DNA from: Laedolimicola ammoniilytica
GTDB lineage: Bacteria; Bacillota; Clostridia; Lachnospirales; Lachnospiraceae
Direction of reading: 5' to 3'
Length of the DNA: 64,000 nt
Assembly (NCBI RefSeq): GCF_025567165.1
Contig: NZ_JAOQKC010000008.1
Coordinates: 1-64,000 of the forward strand
Position numbers and translations under genes: made by a program. Below the pieces are notes generated by a model. The model was not told where the DNA came from. It worked only from the letters and a program-made list of their open reading frames with translations, and did not search any database. Shown here piece after piece: positions 1 through 8,084 of this stretch (position 1 is its first letter; each line of letters opens with the position of its first letter).

Positions 1-31
1 TGCAGGAAAAAGCAAGAAAAAGAAACCCCCA

Positions 32-80
32 CCCCTCAAGAATGAGGGGCAGGGGAGTTGAATAGGCGAAGCCTATTTTT
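32..80 (+). terminator. Two hairpins, second a likely terminator
   Basis: A first hairpin pairs CCCCTCA (32-38) with TGAGGGG (43-49). A second pairs AATAGGC (61-67) with GCCTATT (71-77) and runs directly into a T tract. It probably ends the transcript of a gene upstream of the window, just before the tcdA ribosome binding site. It could also act as a leader attenuator, because only about 30 bases separate it from the next start codon. Confidence 0.55.
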
Positions 81-109
81 TAATTTGCAGACGCATGAGG
101 AGAAAAGTT

Positions 110-910
110 ATGTTAAATCAGTTTTCAAGAACAGAACTATTACTGGGTAAAGAGGCCATGGAGATTCTGGAACGCTCCAGAGTGGCGGTCTTCGGCATCG
201 GCGGCGTGGGCGGCTATGTGGTGGAGGCCCTGGCCCGCAGCGGCGTGGGGGCCTTTGACCTCATCGACGATGATAAGGTATGCCTGACAAACCTGAACCG
301 CCAGATTATTGCCACAAGAAAGACCGTAGGCAAATATAAGGCGGAGGTTATGAAGGAGCGGATTCTGGAGATCAATCCGAAGGCGGAAGTGAATACTCAC
401 ATCTGCTTCTTTCTGCCGGAAAATAAGGACGAATTTGATTTCAGCCAGTACACCTACGTGGTGGACGCCATTGACACAGTTACCGCAAAGATTTCCCTGG
501 TGGAGGAATGCGAACGGGCAGGCGTGCCTCTCATCAGCAGTATGGGCGCAGGCAATAAGCTGAATCCCTTCCTCTTTGAGGTGGCGGATATCTACAAGAC
601 CAGCGTATGCCCGCTGGCGAGAGTGATGCGGCGGGAGCTGAAAAAGCGCGGCATTAAAAAATTGAAGGTCGTTTATTCCAAGGAAAAAGCGGTGCGCCCC
701 ATCGAGGATATGTCCATCAGCTGCAGAACCAACTGTATCTGCCCGCCGGGAGCCAAGCACAAATGCACCGAACGCCGGGACATTCCGGGTTCGACCGCAT
801 TCGTACCGTCTGTGGCCGGACTTTTGATTGCCAGCGAGATCGTAAAGGATCTGACCGAGGACGCCATGAAGCGGGCCCGGGCAGCCCAGGAGCAGGAGGA
901 GAGTAAATAA
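110..910 (+). CDS. tcdA: tRNA threonylcarbamoyladenosine dehydratase (TcdA/CsdL), ThiF-E1 family
   Basis: An E1-like ATP-dependent dehydratase that cyclises N6-threonylcarbamoyladenosine at position 37 of tRNAs. The N-terminal Rossmann motif reads GIGGVGGYV and is followed by the ThiF-type DxxNLNRQ-like stretch (CLTNLNRQI). A Cys-rich segment (SCRTNCICPPG) lies near the C-terminal third, as in CsdL/TcdA rather than MoeB or ThiF. An ATG at 95 is also in frame, but AGGAG sits inside that extension and correctly precedes the ATG at 110, so 110 is preferred. About 266 residues fits the family. cbiL begins directly after its stop codon, so it shares the B12 transcript. The link to B12 is positional, with no known functional tie. 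Confidence 0.85.
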   Translation: MLNQFSRTELLLGKEAMEILERSRVAVFGIGGVGGYVVEALARSGVGAFDLIDDDKVCLTNLNRQIIATRKTVGKYKAEVMKERILEINPKAEVNTHICFFLPENKDEFDFSQYTYVVDAIDTVTAKISLVEECERAGVPLISSMGAGNKLNPFLFEVADIYKTSVCPLARVMRRELKKRGIKKLKVVYSKEKAVRPIEDMSISCRTNCICPPGAKHKCTERRDIPGSTAFVPSVAGLLIASEIVKDLTEDAMKRARAAQEQEESK

Positions 911-1612
911 ATGAATGGAAAATTATATGGAATCGGCGTGGGTCCGGGTGATCCGGAGCTGTTGACACTGAAAGCAAAACGGATTCTCGACGAGGCGGAC
1001 ATCATCGCCGTTCCGGTAAAAGAGGCCGGAGAAGAGAGCACTGCACTGGAAATCATCCGTCCGGTGGTGGATCTGGAGCATAAGAGCCTCCTGGAAGTCA
1101 TTTTCCGAATGGCAAAGGACAAAGAGGAGCGGAAGAAATGCAGGGCGGCGGCCTGTGGGCAGCTGACTGCGGAGCTTTCCAAGGGAAAAAATATCGCCAT
1201 GATTACCCTGGGCGACGTCTCTGTATACAGCACCTATATGTATGTCAATCAGTACGTGGCTGAGCATGGCTTCGAGACCGAGATCATCCCGGGCATCCCG
1301 TCCTTCTGCAGCGGAGCGGCGGCGGCCCAGTTACCGCTGATGGAGGGAAATGAGTCCCTGGTTATCGTGCCCTCCGTCCGGGCAGAGCAGCAGGTGGAGG
1401 ACGCCATCGCCCATTATGACAATGTGGTCATCATGAAGGCAGGCGGCAGCATCGGCCGCATCCTGGAGCTGATGAAACAGTATGACCGCGCGGAAAACTG
1501 CGCCACCGTCATCAGCTGCGTGGGTATGAAAGACGAATATATCGGACCGTTGGATCCGGAGAGAACATACAGCTACTTTACAACCGTGATTATCAAGAAA
1601 GAGAAGAGGTAG
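911..1612 (+). CDS. cbiL: Cobalt-precorrin-2 C20-methyltransferase (CbiL)
   Basis: An SAM-dependent methyltransferase that methylates C20 of cobalt-factor II/precorrin-2, the first ring methylation unique to the B12 branch. The N-terminus GIGVGPGDPELLT is the tetrapyrrole methylase signature. The segment with AVPVKEAGEESTAL and the GDVSVYSTYMY motif are typical of CobI/CbiL rather than the other paralogues. At 233 residues it has the usual length. It starts right after tcdA and is followed 4 bases later by cbiF, so translation is probably coupled. The same fold recurs in cbiF, cbiH, the CobA domain and the CbiE domain of this window. Confidence 0.9.
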   Translation: MNGKLYGIGVGPGDPELLTLKAKRILDEADIIAVPVKEAGEESTALEIIRPVVDLEHKSLLEVIFRMAKDKEERKKCRAAACGQLTAELSKGKNIAMITLGDVSVYSTYMYVNQYVAEHGFETEIIPGIPSFCSGAAAAQLPLMEGNESLVIVPSVRAEQQVEDAIAHYDNVVIMKAGGSIGRILELMKQYDRAENCATVISCVGMKDEYIGPLDPERTYSYFTTVIIKKEKR

Positions 1613-1616
1613 GAAA

Positions 1617-2372
1617 ATGGTATCATTTATCGGAGCAGGCCCGGGCGATCCGGAGCTTCTGACAATCAAGGGAAAGAAACTCATCGACAGCGCGGACGTC
1701 ATCATTTACGCAGGTTCCCTGGTGAACCCCCAGGTGCTGGCGGACGCCAAGGAGGGCGCGCAGATCTATAACAGCGCCACTATGACCCTGGAGGAAGTGC
1801 TGGCTGTCATGAAGGACGGCGAGGACAAGGGCCTGAAGGTAGTCCGTGTCCATACCGGCGATCCGGCCATCTTCGGCGCGCACCGGGAGCAGATGGACGC
1901 TCTGGACCGTATGGGAATTACATATGAAGTAATTCCGGGCGTCAGCTCCTTCCTGGCTACCGCGGCGGCGCTGAAGAAGGAGTATACTCTGCCGGGCGTC
2001 AGCCAGACCGTGATCCTGACCCGGATGGAGGGAAGAACTCCTATGCCGGAGGGAGAGAAGCTTGCGGATCTGGCAAAGCACCACGCCACCATGATCATTT
2101 TCCTGAGCATCGGTATGATGGACGAGCTGTCCGCGACCCTTCGGAAGGAATACCGTCCGGACACACCGGTGGCTGTGGTCTACAAGGCCAGCTGGCCGGA
2201 GCAGAAAATCGTGCGGGGAACGCTCTTGGATATCGCGGAGAAGGTCAAGGCTGCAGGCATCACCAAGACTGCTCTGACGGTAGTAGGCGATTTCCTGGGA
2301 GATGACTATGAGCTGTCCAAGCTTTATGACAAGACCTTTACCCACGAATTCCGGAAGGGAGTCGATGCATAA
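1617..2372 (+). CDS. cbiF: Cobalt-precorrin-4 C11-methyltransferase (CbiF)
   Basis: A tetrapyrrole methylase that adds the C11 methyl group to cobalt-precorrin-4. Diagnostic features are the N-terminal GAGPGDPELLTIKG signature, the YAGSLVNPQVL segment and the HTGDPAIFGAHREQ motif, which is close to the CbiF/CobM consensus. Length is 251 residues, normal for the family. An AGGA-type ribosome binding site overlaps the end of cbiL. The stop TAA overlaps the hemA start by one base (TAATG), a classical translational coupling arrangement. Confidence 0.92.
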   Translation: MVSFIGAGPGDPELLTIKGKKLIDSADVIIYAGSLVNPQVLADAKEGAQIYNSATMTLEEVLAVMKDGEDKGLKVVRVHTGDPAIFGAHREQMDALDRMGITYEVIPGVSSFLATAAALKKEYTLPGVSQTVILTRMEGRTPMPEGEKLADLAKHHATMIIFLSIGMMDELSATLRKEYRPDTPVAVVYKASWPEQKIVRGTLLDIAEKVKAAGITKTALTVVGDFLGDDYELSKLYDKTFTHEFRKGVDA

Positions 2373-3574
2373 TGAGTATCCGGCTTATCAGCATCAGCCA
2401 TAAGACGGCGCCGCTGGAGGTCCGGGAGCTGTTCGCTTTTACGAAAGAGAAGCAGGCGGAGCTTGGGAGAATTCTCCGGGAGGAAGGCGGCGCGGCAGAG
2501 AGCGTCATTATCGCCACCTGCAACCGGACGGAGATCTATACCTATTTCGACGCAGCCCAGGATAAAAAGAAAAATGTATTTACCAGGCTGCAGGAGCTGA
2601 TTCTCCGGGAATCCGGCGCGGTGGCTGTAAAAGAGGACGTGTCCGACTATCTGCGCTTCTATCAGGACAGAAAGGCGGTCAACCACCTGTTTTCCGTGAC
2701 GGCAGGCCTGGATTCCATGGTGGTGGGTGAGGATCAGATTCTCGGCCAGGTGAAGCACGCATTGGAATTGGCTCAGGAGGCGGGCAACAGTGGCAAATAC
2801 CTGAATACCCTGTTCCGCTACGCCGTGACCTGTTCCAAGAAGATTAAGACTGATACCGATCTGTCGAAGACTTCCGTGTCCACAGCGACCCTGGCGGTCA
2901 AGGCGGCGGAGGAAGCCTTTGGCGGAAGCCTGGAGGGAAAAAATGTCATGGTTATCGGCGGTACCGGCCAGATAGGCGGCATCGTGCTGAAGAATCTCTA
3001 CAGTCTGAAGGGCTTAAATATCTACAGCACCATCCGGAATGTGACCATGACTCATGACGCCCATATCAAGAGCGAAACCAATACGCTGATTGATTATAAG
3101 GACCGTTACGACTACGTGGATCAGATGGACGTCATCATCAGTGCCACGGCCAGCCCCCATTATACGCTGACCGGCACGAGGGTGAAGGAGCACATGAAGA
3201 CTGACAAGATCCGTGTGTTCGTGGATCTGGCAGTTCCGGTAGATATCGAGGAGAGCATCGCGGAATTTCCGCGCACCTTCTTTTATAATATGGATGACTT
3301 TGAAGAGTTAGCAGAAGCTAACAATAAGGCCAAGAAGGAAGCAGTCTGTCAGGCAGGCGAGATTCTGACGGAATACGAAGAGGATTTTATGCGCTGGATG
3401 ATTTTCCAGCAGGGCGTGCCCCGGATGCAGGAAGTGAAGCACTGGATGGAAGAAGAAGCGGAGAAAAAGGGCTTCGGGAAAGCCATCGATAAGCTGTTTT
3501 ACCGAATTCGGGAAAATGCGTCGCCGGAGGAACTGGAGGCCTTTGTGGAGAACCTGCGGGAGCCGGGGAAGTAA
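2372..3574 (+). CDS. hemA: Glutamyl-tRNA reductase (HemA)
   Basis: Reduces glutamyl-tRNA(Glu) with NADPH to glutamate-1-semialdehyde, the first committed step of C5-pathway tetrapyrrole synthesis. The catalytic Cys50 sits in the invariant TCNRTE motif. GEDQILGQVK and the Rossmann motif VIGGTGQIGG are visible, and the C-terminus is a helical dimerisation domain. At 400 residues it is near the family norm. Placing hemA inside a cbi operon suggests that tetrapyrrole flux here goes mainly to corrinoid (and siroheme). HemL and HemB, the next two steps, are not in the window. Confidence 0.92.
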   Translation: MSIRLISISHKTAPLEVRELFAFTKEKQAELGRILREEGGAAESVIIATCNRTEIYTYFDAAQDKKKNVFTRLQELILRESGAVAVKEDVSDYLRFYQDRKAVNHLFSVTAGLDSMVVGEDQILGQVKHALELAQEAGNSGKYLNTLFRYAVTCSKKIKTDTDLSKTSVSTATLAVKAAEEAFGGSLEGKNVMVIGGTGQIGGIVLKNLYSLKGLNIYSTIRNVTMTHDAHIKSETNTLIDYKDRYDYVDQMDVIISATASPHYTLTGTRVKEHMKTDKIRVFVDLAVPVDIEESIAEFPRTFFYNMDDFEELAEANNKAKKEAVCQAGEILTEYEEDFMRWMIFQQGVPRMQEVKHWMEEEAEKKGFGKAIDKLFYRIRENASPEELEAFVENLREPGK

Positions 3575-3664
3575 AACGGTCGGGACATAAATTCTGAGAA
3601 ATAAGTTTTAGAAGTAAAATGCGGTTGCAATCCGGAAAAGTCCGGGACAGAAATGGAGAATACA

Positions 3665-4399
3665 ATGGGAAAATTATACGTGGTGGGCTTCGGCCCCGGC
3701 GGCTATGAGCATATGACCGCCAAATGTATCGACGTCATCAATCATGCGGATATTATTACAGGCTATACCACCTATGTGGAGATGTTAAAGGAGTTCTTCC
3801 CGGATAAGAATTATCTGGCCACACCTATGATGCAGGAAGTGAAGCGCTGCCGGATGGCGGTGGAAGAAGCCATGAAGGATCAGACCGTGGCCATGGTCAG
3901 TTCCGGCGACAGCGGCATCTACGGCATGGCGGGCATCATTTACCAGGTGGCAGAGGAAATGAATGCGGACATCGAGATTGAGACCGTACCGGGCGTGACC
4001 GCAGCCAGTGCGGCGGCTTCTGTGCTGGGCGCGCCGCTGATGCATGATTTCGCTGTGATCAGTCTGAGCGATCTGATGACCCCGCTGGATCTGATTATGA
4101 AGCGTGTGGACTGCGCGGGTCAGGGCGATATGATCGTCTGCCTGTATAATCCCAAGAGCAAAAAGCGCACCGGCTATGTGGAGCAGGCGGCGGAGATCCT
4201 GATGAAGTACCGGAAGCCGGAGACGCCGGTGGGAATTGTGCGCCATGCGGGCCGCAAGGAGGAAAGTAAGCAGATCACCACGCTGGCAGAGCTTAAGAAT
4301 GCGGAGATCGATATGTTCAGCGTAGTCCTGATCGGAAACTCTCAGACTTATGTAAGTAAGGGAAGAATGATTACCCCCAGAGGATATGCGTTAAAGTGA
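3665..4399 (+). CDS. cbiH: Cobalt-precorrin-3 C17-methyltransferase (CbiH)
   Basis: The ring-contracting tetrapyrrole methylase of the anaerobic pathway, which methylates C17 and contracts the macrocycle. The N-terminus VVGFGPGGYEHMT is the CobJ/CbiH variant of the signature (GPGG instead of GPGD). SSGDSGIYGMAG and the YNPKSKKR segment are also typical. An ATG at 3653 is in frame, but GGAG at 3655-3658 places the start at 3665, which also aligns with family N-termini. A gap of about 90 bases without a clear promoter separates it from hemA. Confidence 0.92.
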   Translation: MGKLYVVGFGPGGYEHMTAKCIDVINHADIITGYTTYVEMLKEFFPDKNYLATPMMQEVKRCRMAVEEAMKDQTVAMVSSGDSGIYGMAGIIYQVAEEMNADIEIETVPGVTAASAAASVLGAPLMHDFAVISLSDLMTPLDLIMKRVDCAGQGDMIVCLYNPKSKKRTGYVEQAAEILMKYRKPETPVGIVRHAGRKEESKQITTLAELKNAEIDMFSVVLIGNSQTYVSKGRMITPRGYALK

Positions 4400-4445
4400 T
4401 GAGCGCTGCGAGATGGAACGAAGTGAAATCGAGGTCAGCGCTCAT
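4399..4445. repeat. Inverted-repeat hairpin between cbiH and hemC-cobA-hemD
   Basis: A 10-base arm ATGAGCGCTG (4399-4408) is perfectly complementary to CAGCGCTCAT (4436-4445), starting at the last base of the cbiH stop codon. There is no T tract, so this is probably an mRNA-stabilising or REP-like hairpin rather than a terminator. Confidence 0.5.
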
Positions 4446-4464
4446 GGAAACACAGGAGTAAATT

Positions 4465-6879
4465 ATGAAGATTCGAATCGGTACAAGAAAAAGCAAACTG
4501 GCCTTAGTGCAGACCGATCTGGTGCGGCAGCGCATCGAGGCGGCCTTCCCGGAGGTGGAGATAGAAATCGTGGAAATGTCCACCAAAGGTGACGAGATTC
4601 TGGATAAATCCCTGACCTCCTTTGGAGGCAAGGGGGTCTTTACCCAGGAGCTGGAGGAAGCCCTGTTAAAGGAAGAGGTGGATCTGGCCGTCCACAGCGC
4701 CAAGGATATGCCTATGGAATTCCCGAAGGGTCTCTACATCGGCGCAGTCCTGGAGCGGGCCAATGTCCACGACGTGCTGGTGACCACCACAGGCGTGAAA
4801 GCGCGGGATCTGGCGCCGGGAAGCATCGTGGGAACCAGCTCTCTCAGACGGGAATTACAGATCAAAGAACTGAATCCCACCGTGCGGATCAAGATGCTTC
4901 GCGGCAATGTGCAGACCAGACTCCGGAAATTGAAAGAGGGCCAGTACGACGCCATTCTTCTGGCGGCTGCAGGTCTGGAGCGGCTGGGTCTCGATAAAGA
5001 AGAAGGCATTCATCTGGAATATCTGGATACGGATAGATTTTTACCGGCAGCAGGTCAGGGAATTCTGGCGGTGGAGGCAAAAGAGGGACGTTTTACAGAG
5101 GTATTAAAGGCCATTCACTGTGAAGAGGCTGCCCTGGAGCTTGCGGCAGAGCGGAGCTTTCTGGCGGCCATCGGCGGAAGCTGCAATGCTCCGGCGGCGG
5201 GACTGTGCGTTCCGGCAGCCCGTTCTTTAAAAATGAAAGTGCTGTACGCGCCGGAAGGAGCTACCGGGCTTCGGAAAGCCGAGGCCATCGTGGATCTGAC
5301 TGAAGCAGGAAGCCAGGAGGAGAAGCTTTCCAAAGCGCGTATGTTAGGCGAAAATCTGGCAGGCGAAGTGAAGCGGGGCAAGGTCTGGCTTCTGGGCGCA
5401 GGCCCGGGCGACATGGGACTTCTGACCCGGAAAGCCCTCTGGTGTATCCGACACGCAGACGTGCTGGTCTACGACAATCTGGCCAGCGGAGCCATTTTAA
5501 ATGAGGCCAGGGAGGATGCAGAGCTCATCTACGCGGGCAAGCGCGCCGATAAGCACCATTTACGCCAGTGGGAGACCAATGCCCTTCTGGTGGAGAAGGC
5601 CCTGGCGGGCAAAAACGTGGCCCGGGTCAAGGGCGGCGATCCCTTTATCTTTGGCCGTGGCGGCGAGGAAGCCCAGGAGCTCTTAAAGGCGGGCGTGGAA
5701 TTCGAAATCATTCCGGGCGTATCTTCCTCCTATGCGGCTCCGGCTTACGCGGGTATTCCGGTGACCCATCGTGACTATGCGTCCTCCTTCCATGTGATTA
5801 CGGGACATGAGAGCGCGGACAAGACCGGTCTGGTGCTGGATTACGCCACACTGGCGAAGGAAGAGGGAACCCTGGTCTTTCTGATGGGCCTGAAAAATCT
5901 CCCCCATATCGCGGAAGAACTGATTGCCCACGGAAAGGATCCGAAGACCCCGGCAGCTGTGGTGCAGGCCGGAACGACGGCCAGACAGCGGGTGGTAACA
6001 GGGGTACTGGAATCCATCGCGGAGACCGCAAAACAGGTTGGCATTCAGACCCCGGCTATCACGGTCGTGGGCGATGTGGTAACTCTGCAGAAGCAGCTTT
6101 CCTGGCTGGGCGACAAGCCCCTCTTTGGAAAACGGGTACTGCTGACCGGCACGAAACCCATGTGTGAAAAGCAGCGGGAGGTCCTGGCGGCAGACGGCGC
6201 GGAGGCGATTCCCTTCAGCCTGATTTACACGAAGAAGCTGTCTATCCCGGCGACGGAGCAGGCATTTGCAGAGATAAAGAATTACAGCTGGGTAGTGCTG
6301 ACCAGCAGCAACGGCGTGCAGTTTTTCCTGGATGAAATGAAAGAGCGGCGGCTGGATATCCGAAGCCTCTATGACCTGAAGTTTGCGGTCATTGGGGCCG
6401 GTACGAAGGCGGCGCTGGAGGCGGCGGGCCTCTATGCGGACTTTGTGCCCAGCCGGTATTCCAGCAGGGATCTGGCGGAGGAATGGATTCCGGGGCTGAC
6501 TGACGCAGATAAGGTGCTTCTGTTACGCGCCCGGGAGGCTTCTTCGGAGCTTACGAAAGCGTTGGATGCAGCAGACGTTCCCTACACGGACGCGGCCCTC
6601 TATGAGACAGCCCGGGACGGGCGCAAAGCCGAAGAACTGAACCGTATCCTGCCGGAAATGGATTATATCACCTTTGCCAGCGCGTCGGCAGTCAAAGCCT
6701 TTGCAGACATGGTGGAGAACCCGGCGGAACTGACGGCGAAAGCTGTCTGCATCGGGCCGGTGACAGAGAAAGCAGCAGTACAGGCGGGCATTCCGGTGTA
6801 TGCAAGCGCAGTGGTTTACACGGCAGAGGGCATACGGGATGTGCTCAGAAAAGATAATTTGAAAGGGAAAGCGAATTGA
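4465..6879 (+). CDS. Trifunctional HemC-CobA-HemD fusion: hydroxymethylbilane synthase, uroporphyrinogen III C-methyltransferase, uroporphyrinogen III synthase
   Basis: One 804-residue reading frame joins three enzymes. Residues 1-300 are hydroxymethylbilane synthase: IRIGTRKSKLAL start, HSAKDMP, GTSSLRR, LRGNVQTRL, and Cys240 in GGSCNAPA as the dipyrromethane attachment site. Residues 305-545 are uroporphyrinogen III methyltransferase: LLGAGPGDMGLLT, VKGGDPFIFGRGGEE, IPGVSSSYAAPAYAGIPVTHR. Residues 553-800 are uroporphyrinogen III synthase: VLLTGTK, VVLTSSNGVQFF, FASASAVKAF. The protein would take porphobilinogen through hydroxymethylbilane and uroporphyrinogen III to precorrin-2. CobA-HemD fusions are common in clostridia; joining HemC as well is less usual. 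The start has an AGGAG site. The stop overlaps the next gene by 4 bases. Confidence 0.93.
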   Translation: MKIRIGTRKSKLALVQTDLVRQRIEAAFPEVEIEIVEMSTKGDEILDKSLTSFGGKGVFTQELEEALLKEEVDLAVHSAKDMPMEFPKGLYIGAVLERANVHDVLVTTTGVKARDLAPGSIVGTSSLRRELQIKELNPTVRIKMLRGNVQTRLRKLKEGQYDAILLAAAGLERLGLDKEEGIHLEYLDTDRFLPAAGQGILAVEAKEGRFTEVLKAIHCEEAALELAAERSFLAAIGGSCNAPAAGLCVPAARSLKMKVLYAPEGATGLRKAEAIVDLTEAGSQEEKLSKARMLGENLAGEVKRGKVWLLGAGPGDMGLLTRKALWCIRHADVLVYDNLASGAILNEAREDAELIYAGKRADKHHLRQWETNALLVEKALAGKNVARVKGGDPFIFGRGGEEAQELLKAGVEFEIIPGVSSSYAAPAYAGIPVTHRDYASSFHVITGHESADKTGLVLDYATLAKEEGTLVFLMGLKNLPHIAEELIAHGKDPKTPAAVVQAGTTARQRVVTGVLESIAETAKQVGIQTPAITVVGDVVTLQKQLSWLGDKPLFGKRVLLTGTKPMCEKQREVLAADGAEAIPFSLIYTKKLSIPATEQAFAEIKNYSWVVLTSSNGVQFFLDEMKERRLDIRSLYDLKFAVIGAGTKAALEAAGLYADFVPSRYSSRDLAEEWIPGLTDADKVLLLRAREASSELTKALDAADVPYTDAALYETARDGRKAEELNRILPEMDYITFASASAVKAFADMVENPAELTAKAVCIGPVTEKAAVQAGIPVYASAVVYTAEGIRDVLRKDNLKGKAN

Positions 6880-8006
6880 TTCAGATACAGAGCGGCACGG
6901 CTTCGATAGTGGAAGGAAAACTGCATAGGGGAAATGAGCCGAAGCAATTCGTCTATCTGCATGGCGGCGATATCTGCGGCGCAGCGGAGGCAAGCGGGAG
7001 GAATACGGCGGAAATCCTGGATTTCTCTGCGAATATCAATCCGCTTGGCATGCCGCCCGGCGTCCGCGAGGCCATCATTGAAAGCCTGGACAGCTCGTTG
7101 AATTATCCGGATCCCTTTTGCCGGGGCCTTAAGGCAGCGCTGTCCGAAAAGCTCGGCCAGCCAGAGAATTTTATTCTCTGTGGCAATGGTGGCGCGGATC
7201 TGATATACCGACTGGTATATGCCACCCGCCCGAAGCGGGCGCTGGTGACGGCTCCGGCCTTTGCGGAGTACGAAGAAGCCCTGAACCAGACCGGGACGTG
7301 GATAGATTTCTTTCCGCTGGGGAAAACGCTGGAGATTACGGAAGATTATGTGGATAAATTATCCGCGGAGCACGACATGGTATTTCTGTGCAATCCGAAT
7401 AACCCTACGGGCATCCTGACGCCCCGCAGCGTGGTGAAAAAGCTGCTGGACAAGGCGAAAGCCCTGGATGTGCGGGTGTGTCTGGACGAGTGTTTTCTGG
7501 ATTTTGTGGAACATGAGGAGGCGTATTCTGCGGCTGGGTGGCTTACAGAATATCCCAATCTCATTATTTTAAAGTCCTTTACCAAAATGTACGCCATCCC
7601 CGGGCTGCGGCTGGGCTATGTGCTCTCTGCTGACGGGGAGCTGCTGAACCGGATGTGTCTGGCGGGCCAGCCCTGGTCTGTATCCGAACCGGCCCAGGCC
7701 GCCGGAATCGCGGCGCTGAAAGCCGGGGGCTTCCGGGAAAAGACCATTGCTCTTATCGATAGGGAGCGGACATTTTTAAAGGAACAGTTAGAAAAACTGG
7801 GGTTTCGCGTTTGCGACGGCCGTGCCAATTACCTCTGCTTTCAGGCAGAAGGCGATGAAACCCTGGCGGACCGGCTGCAGGCCGAGGGCATTTTGATCCG
7901 GCGTTGTGCCAATTATCACGGGCTGGGCGGGGATTACTACCGGACAGCGGTGCGGGGTCACGAGGAAAACGAAGAATTACTTGCCTGTCTGAAAAAGGTT
8001 TTATAA
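6876..8006 (+). CDS. cobD: L-threonine-O-3-phosphate decarboxylase (CobD, Salmonella naming)
   Basis: A PLP enzyme of the histidinol-phosphate aminotransferase fold that decarboxylates threonine phosphate to (R)-1-amino-2-propanol phosphate, the aminopropanol linker of B12. LDFSANINPLGMP, CNPNNPTG and KSFTKMYAIPGLRLGY are visible, the last containing the PLP lysine (Lys237). There is no in-frame ATG near the beginning. The TTG at 6876 overlaps the upstream stop (TTGA) and lies a suitable distance after AGGGA. The 28 residues before LHGGD are longer than usual, so the start is uncertain. The linker enters through CbiB, encoded at 26107-27078. Confidence 0.9.
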   Translation: MIQIQSGTASIVEGKLHRGNEPKQFVYLHGGDICGAAEASGRNTAEILDFSANINPLGMPPGVREAIIESLDSSLNYPDPFCRGLKAALSEKLGQPENFILCGNGGADLIYRLVYATRPKRALVTAPAFAEYEEALNQTGTWIDFFPLGKTLEITEDYVDKLSAEHDMVFLCNPNNPTGILTPRSVVKKLLDKAKALDVRVCLDECFLDFVEHEEAYSAAGWLTEYPNLIILKSFTKMYAIPGLRLGYVLSADGELLNRMCLAGQPWSVSEPAQAAGIAALKAGGFREKTIALIDRERTFLKEQLEKLGFRVCDGRANYLCFQAEGDETLADRLQAEGILIRRCANYHGLGGDYYRTAVRGHEENEELLACLKKVL

Positions 8007-8084
8007 TTTTATTATAAAAAGAGTAGAAAAAGAAACGAACTTATAAAATTTAGCACGAAGAAACGGAAGAAGTTTGGTGATAAC

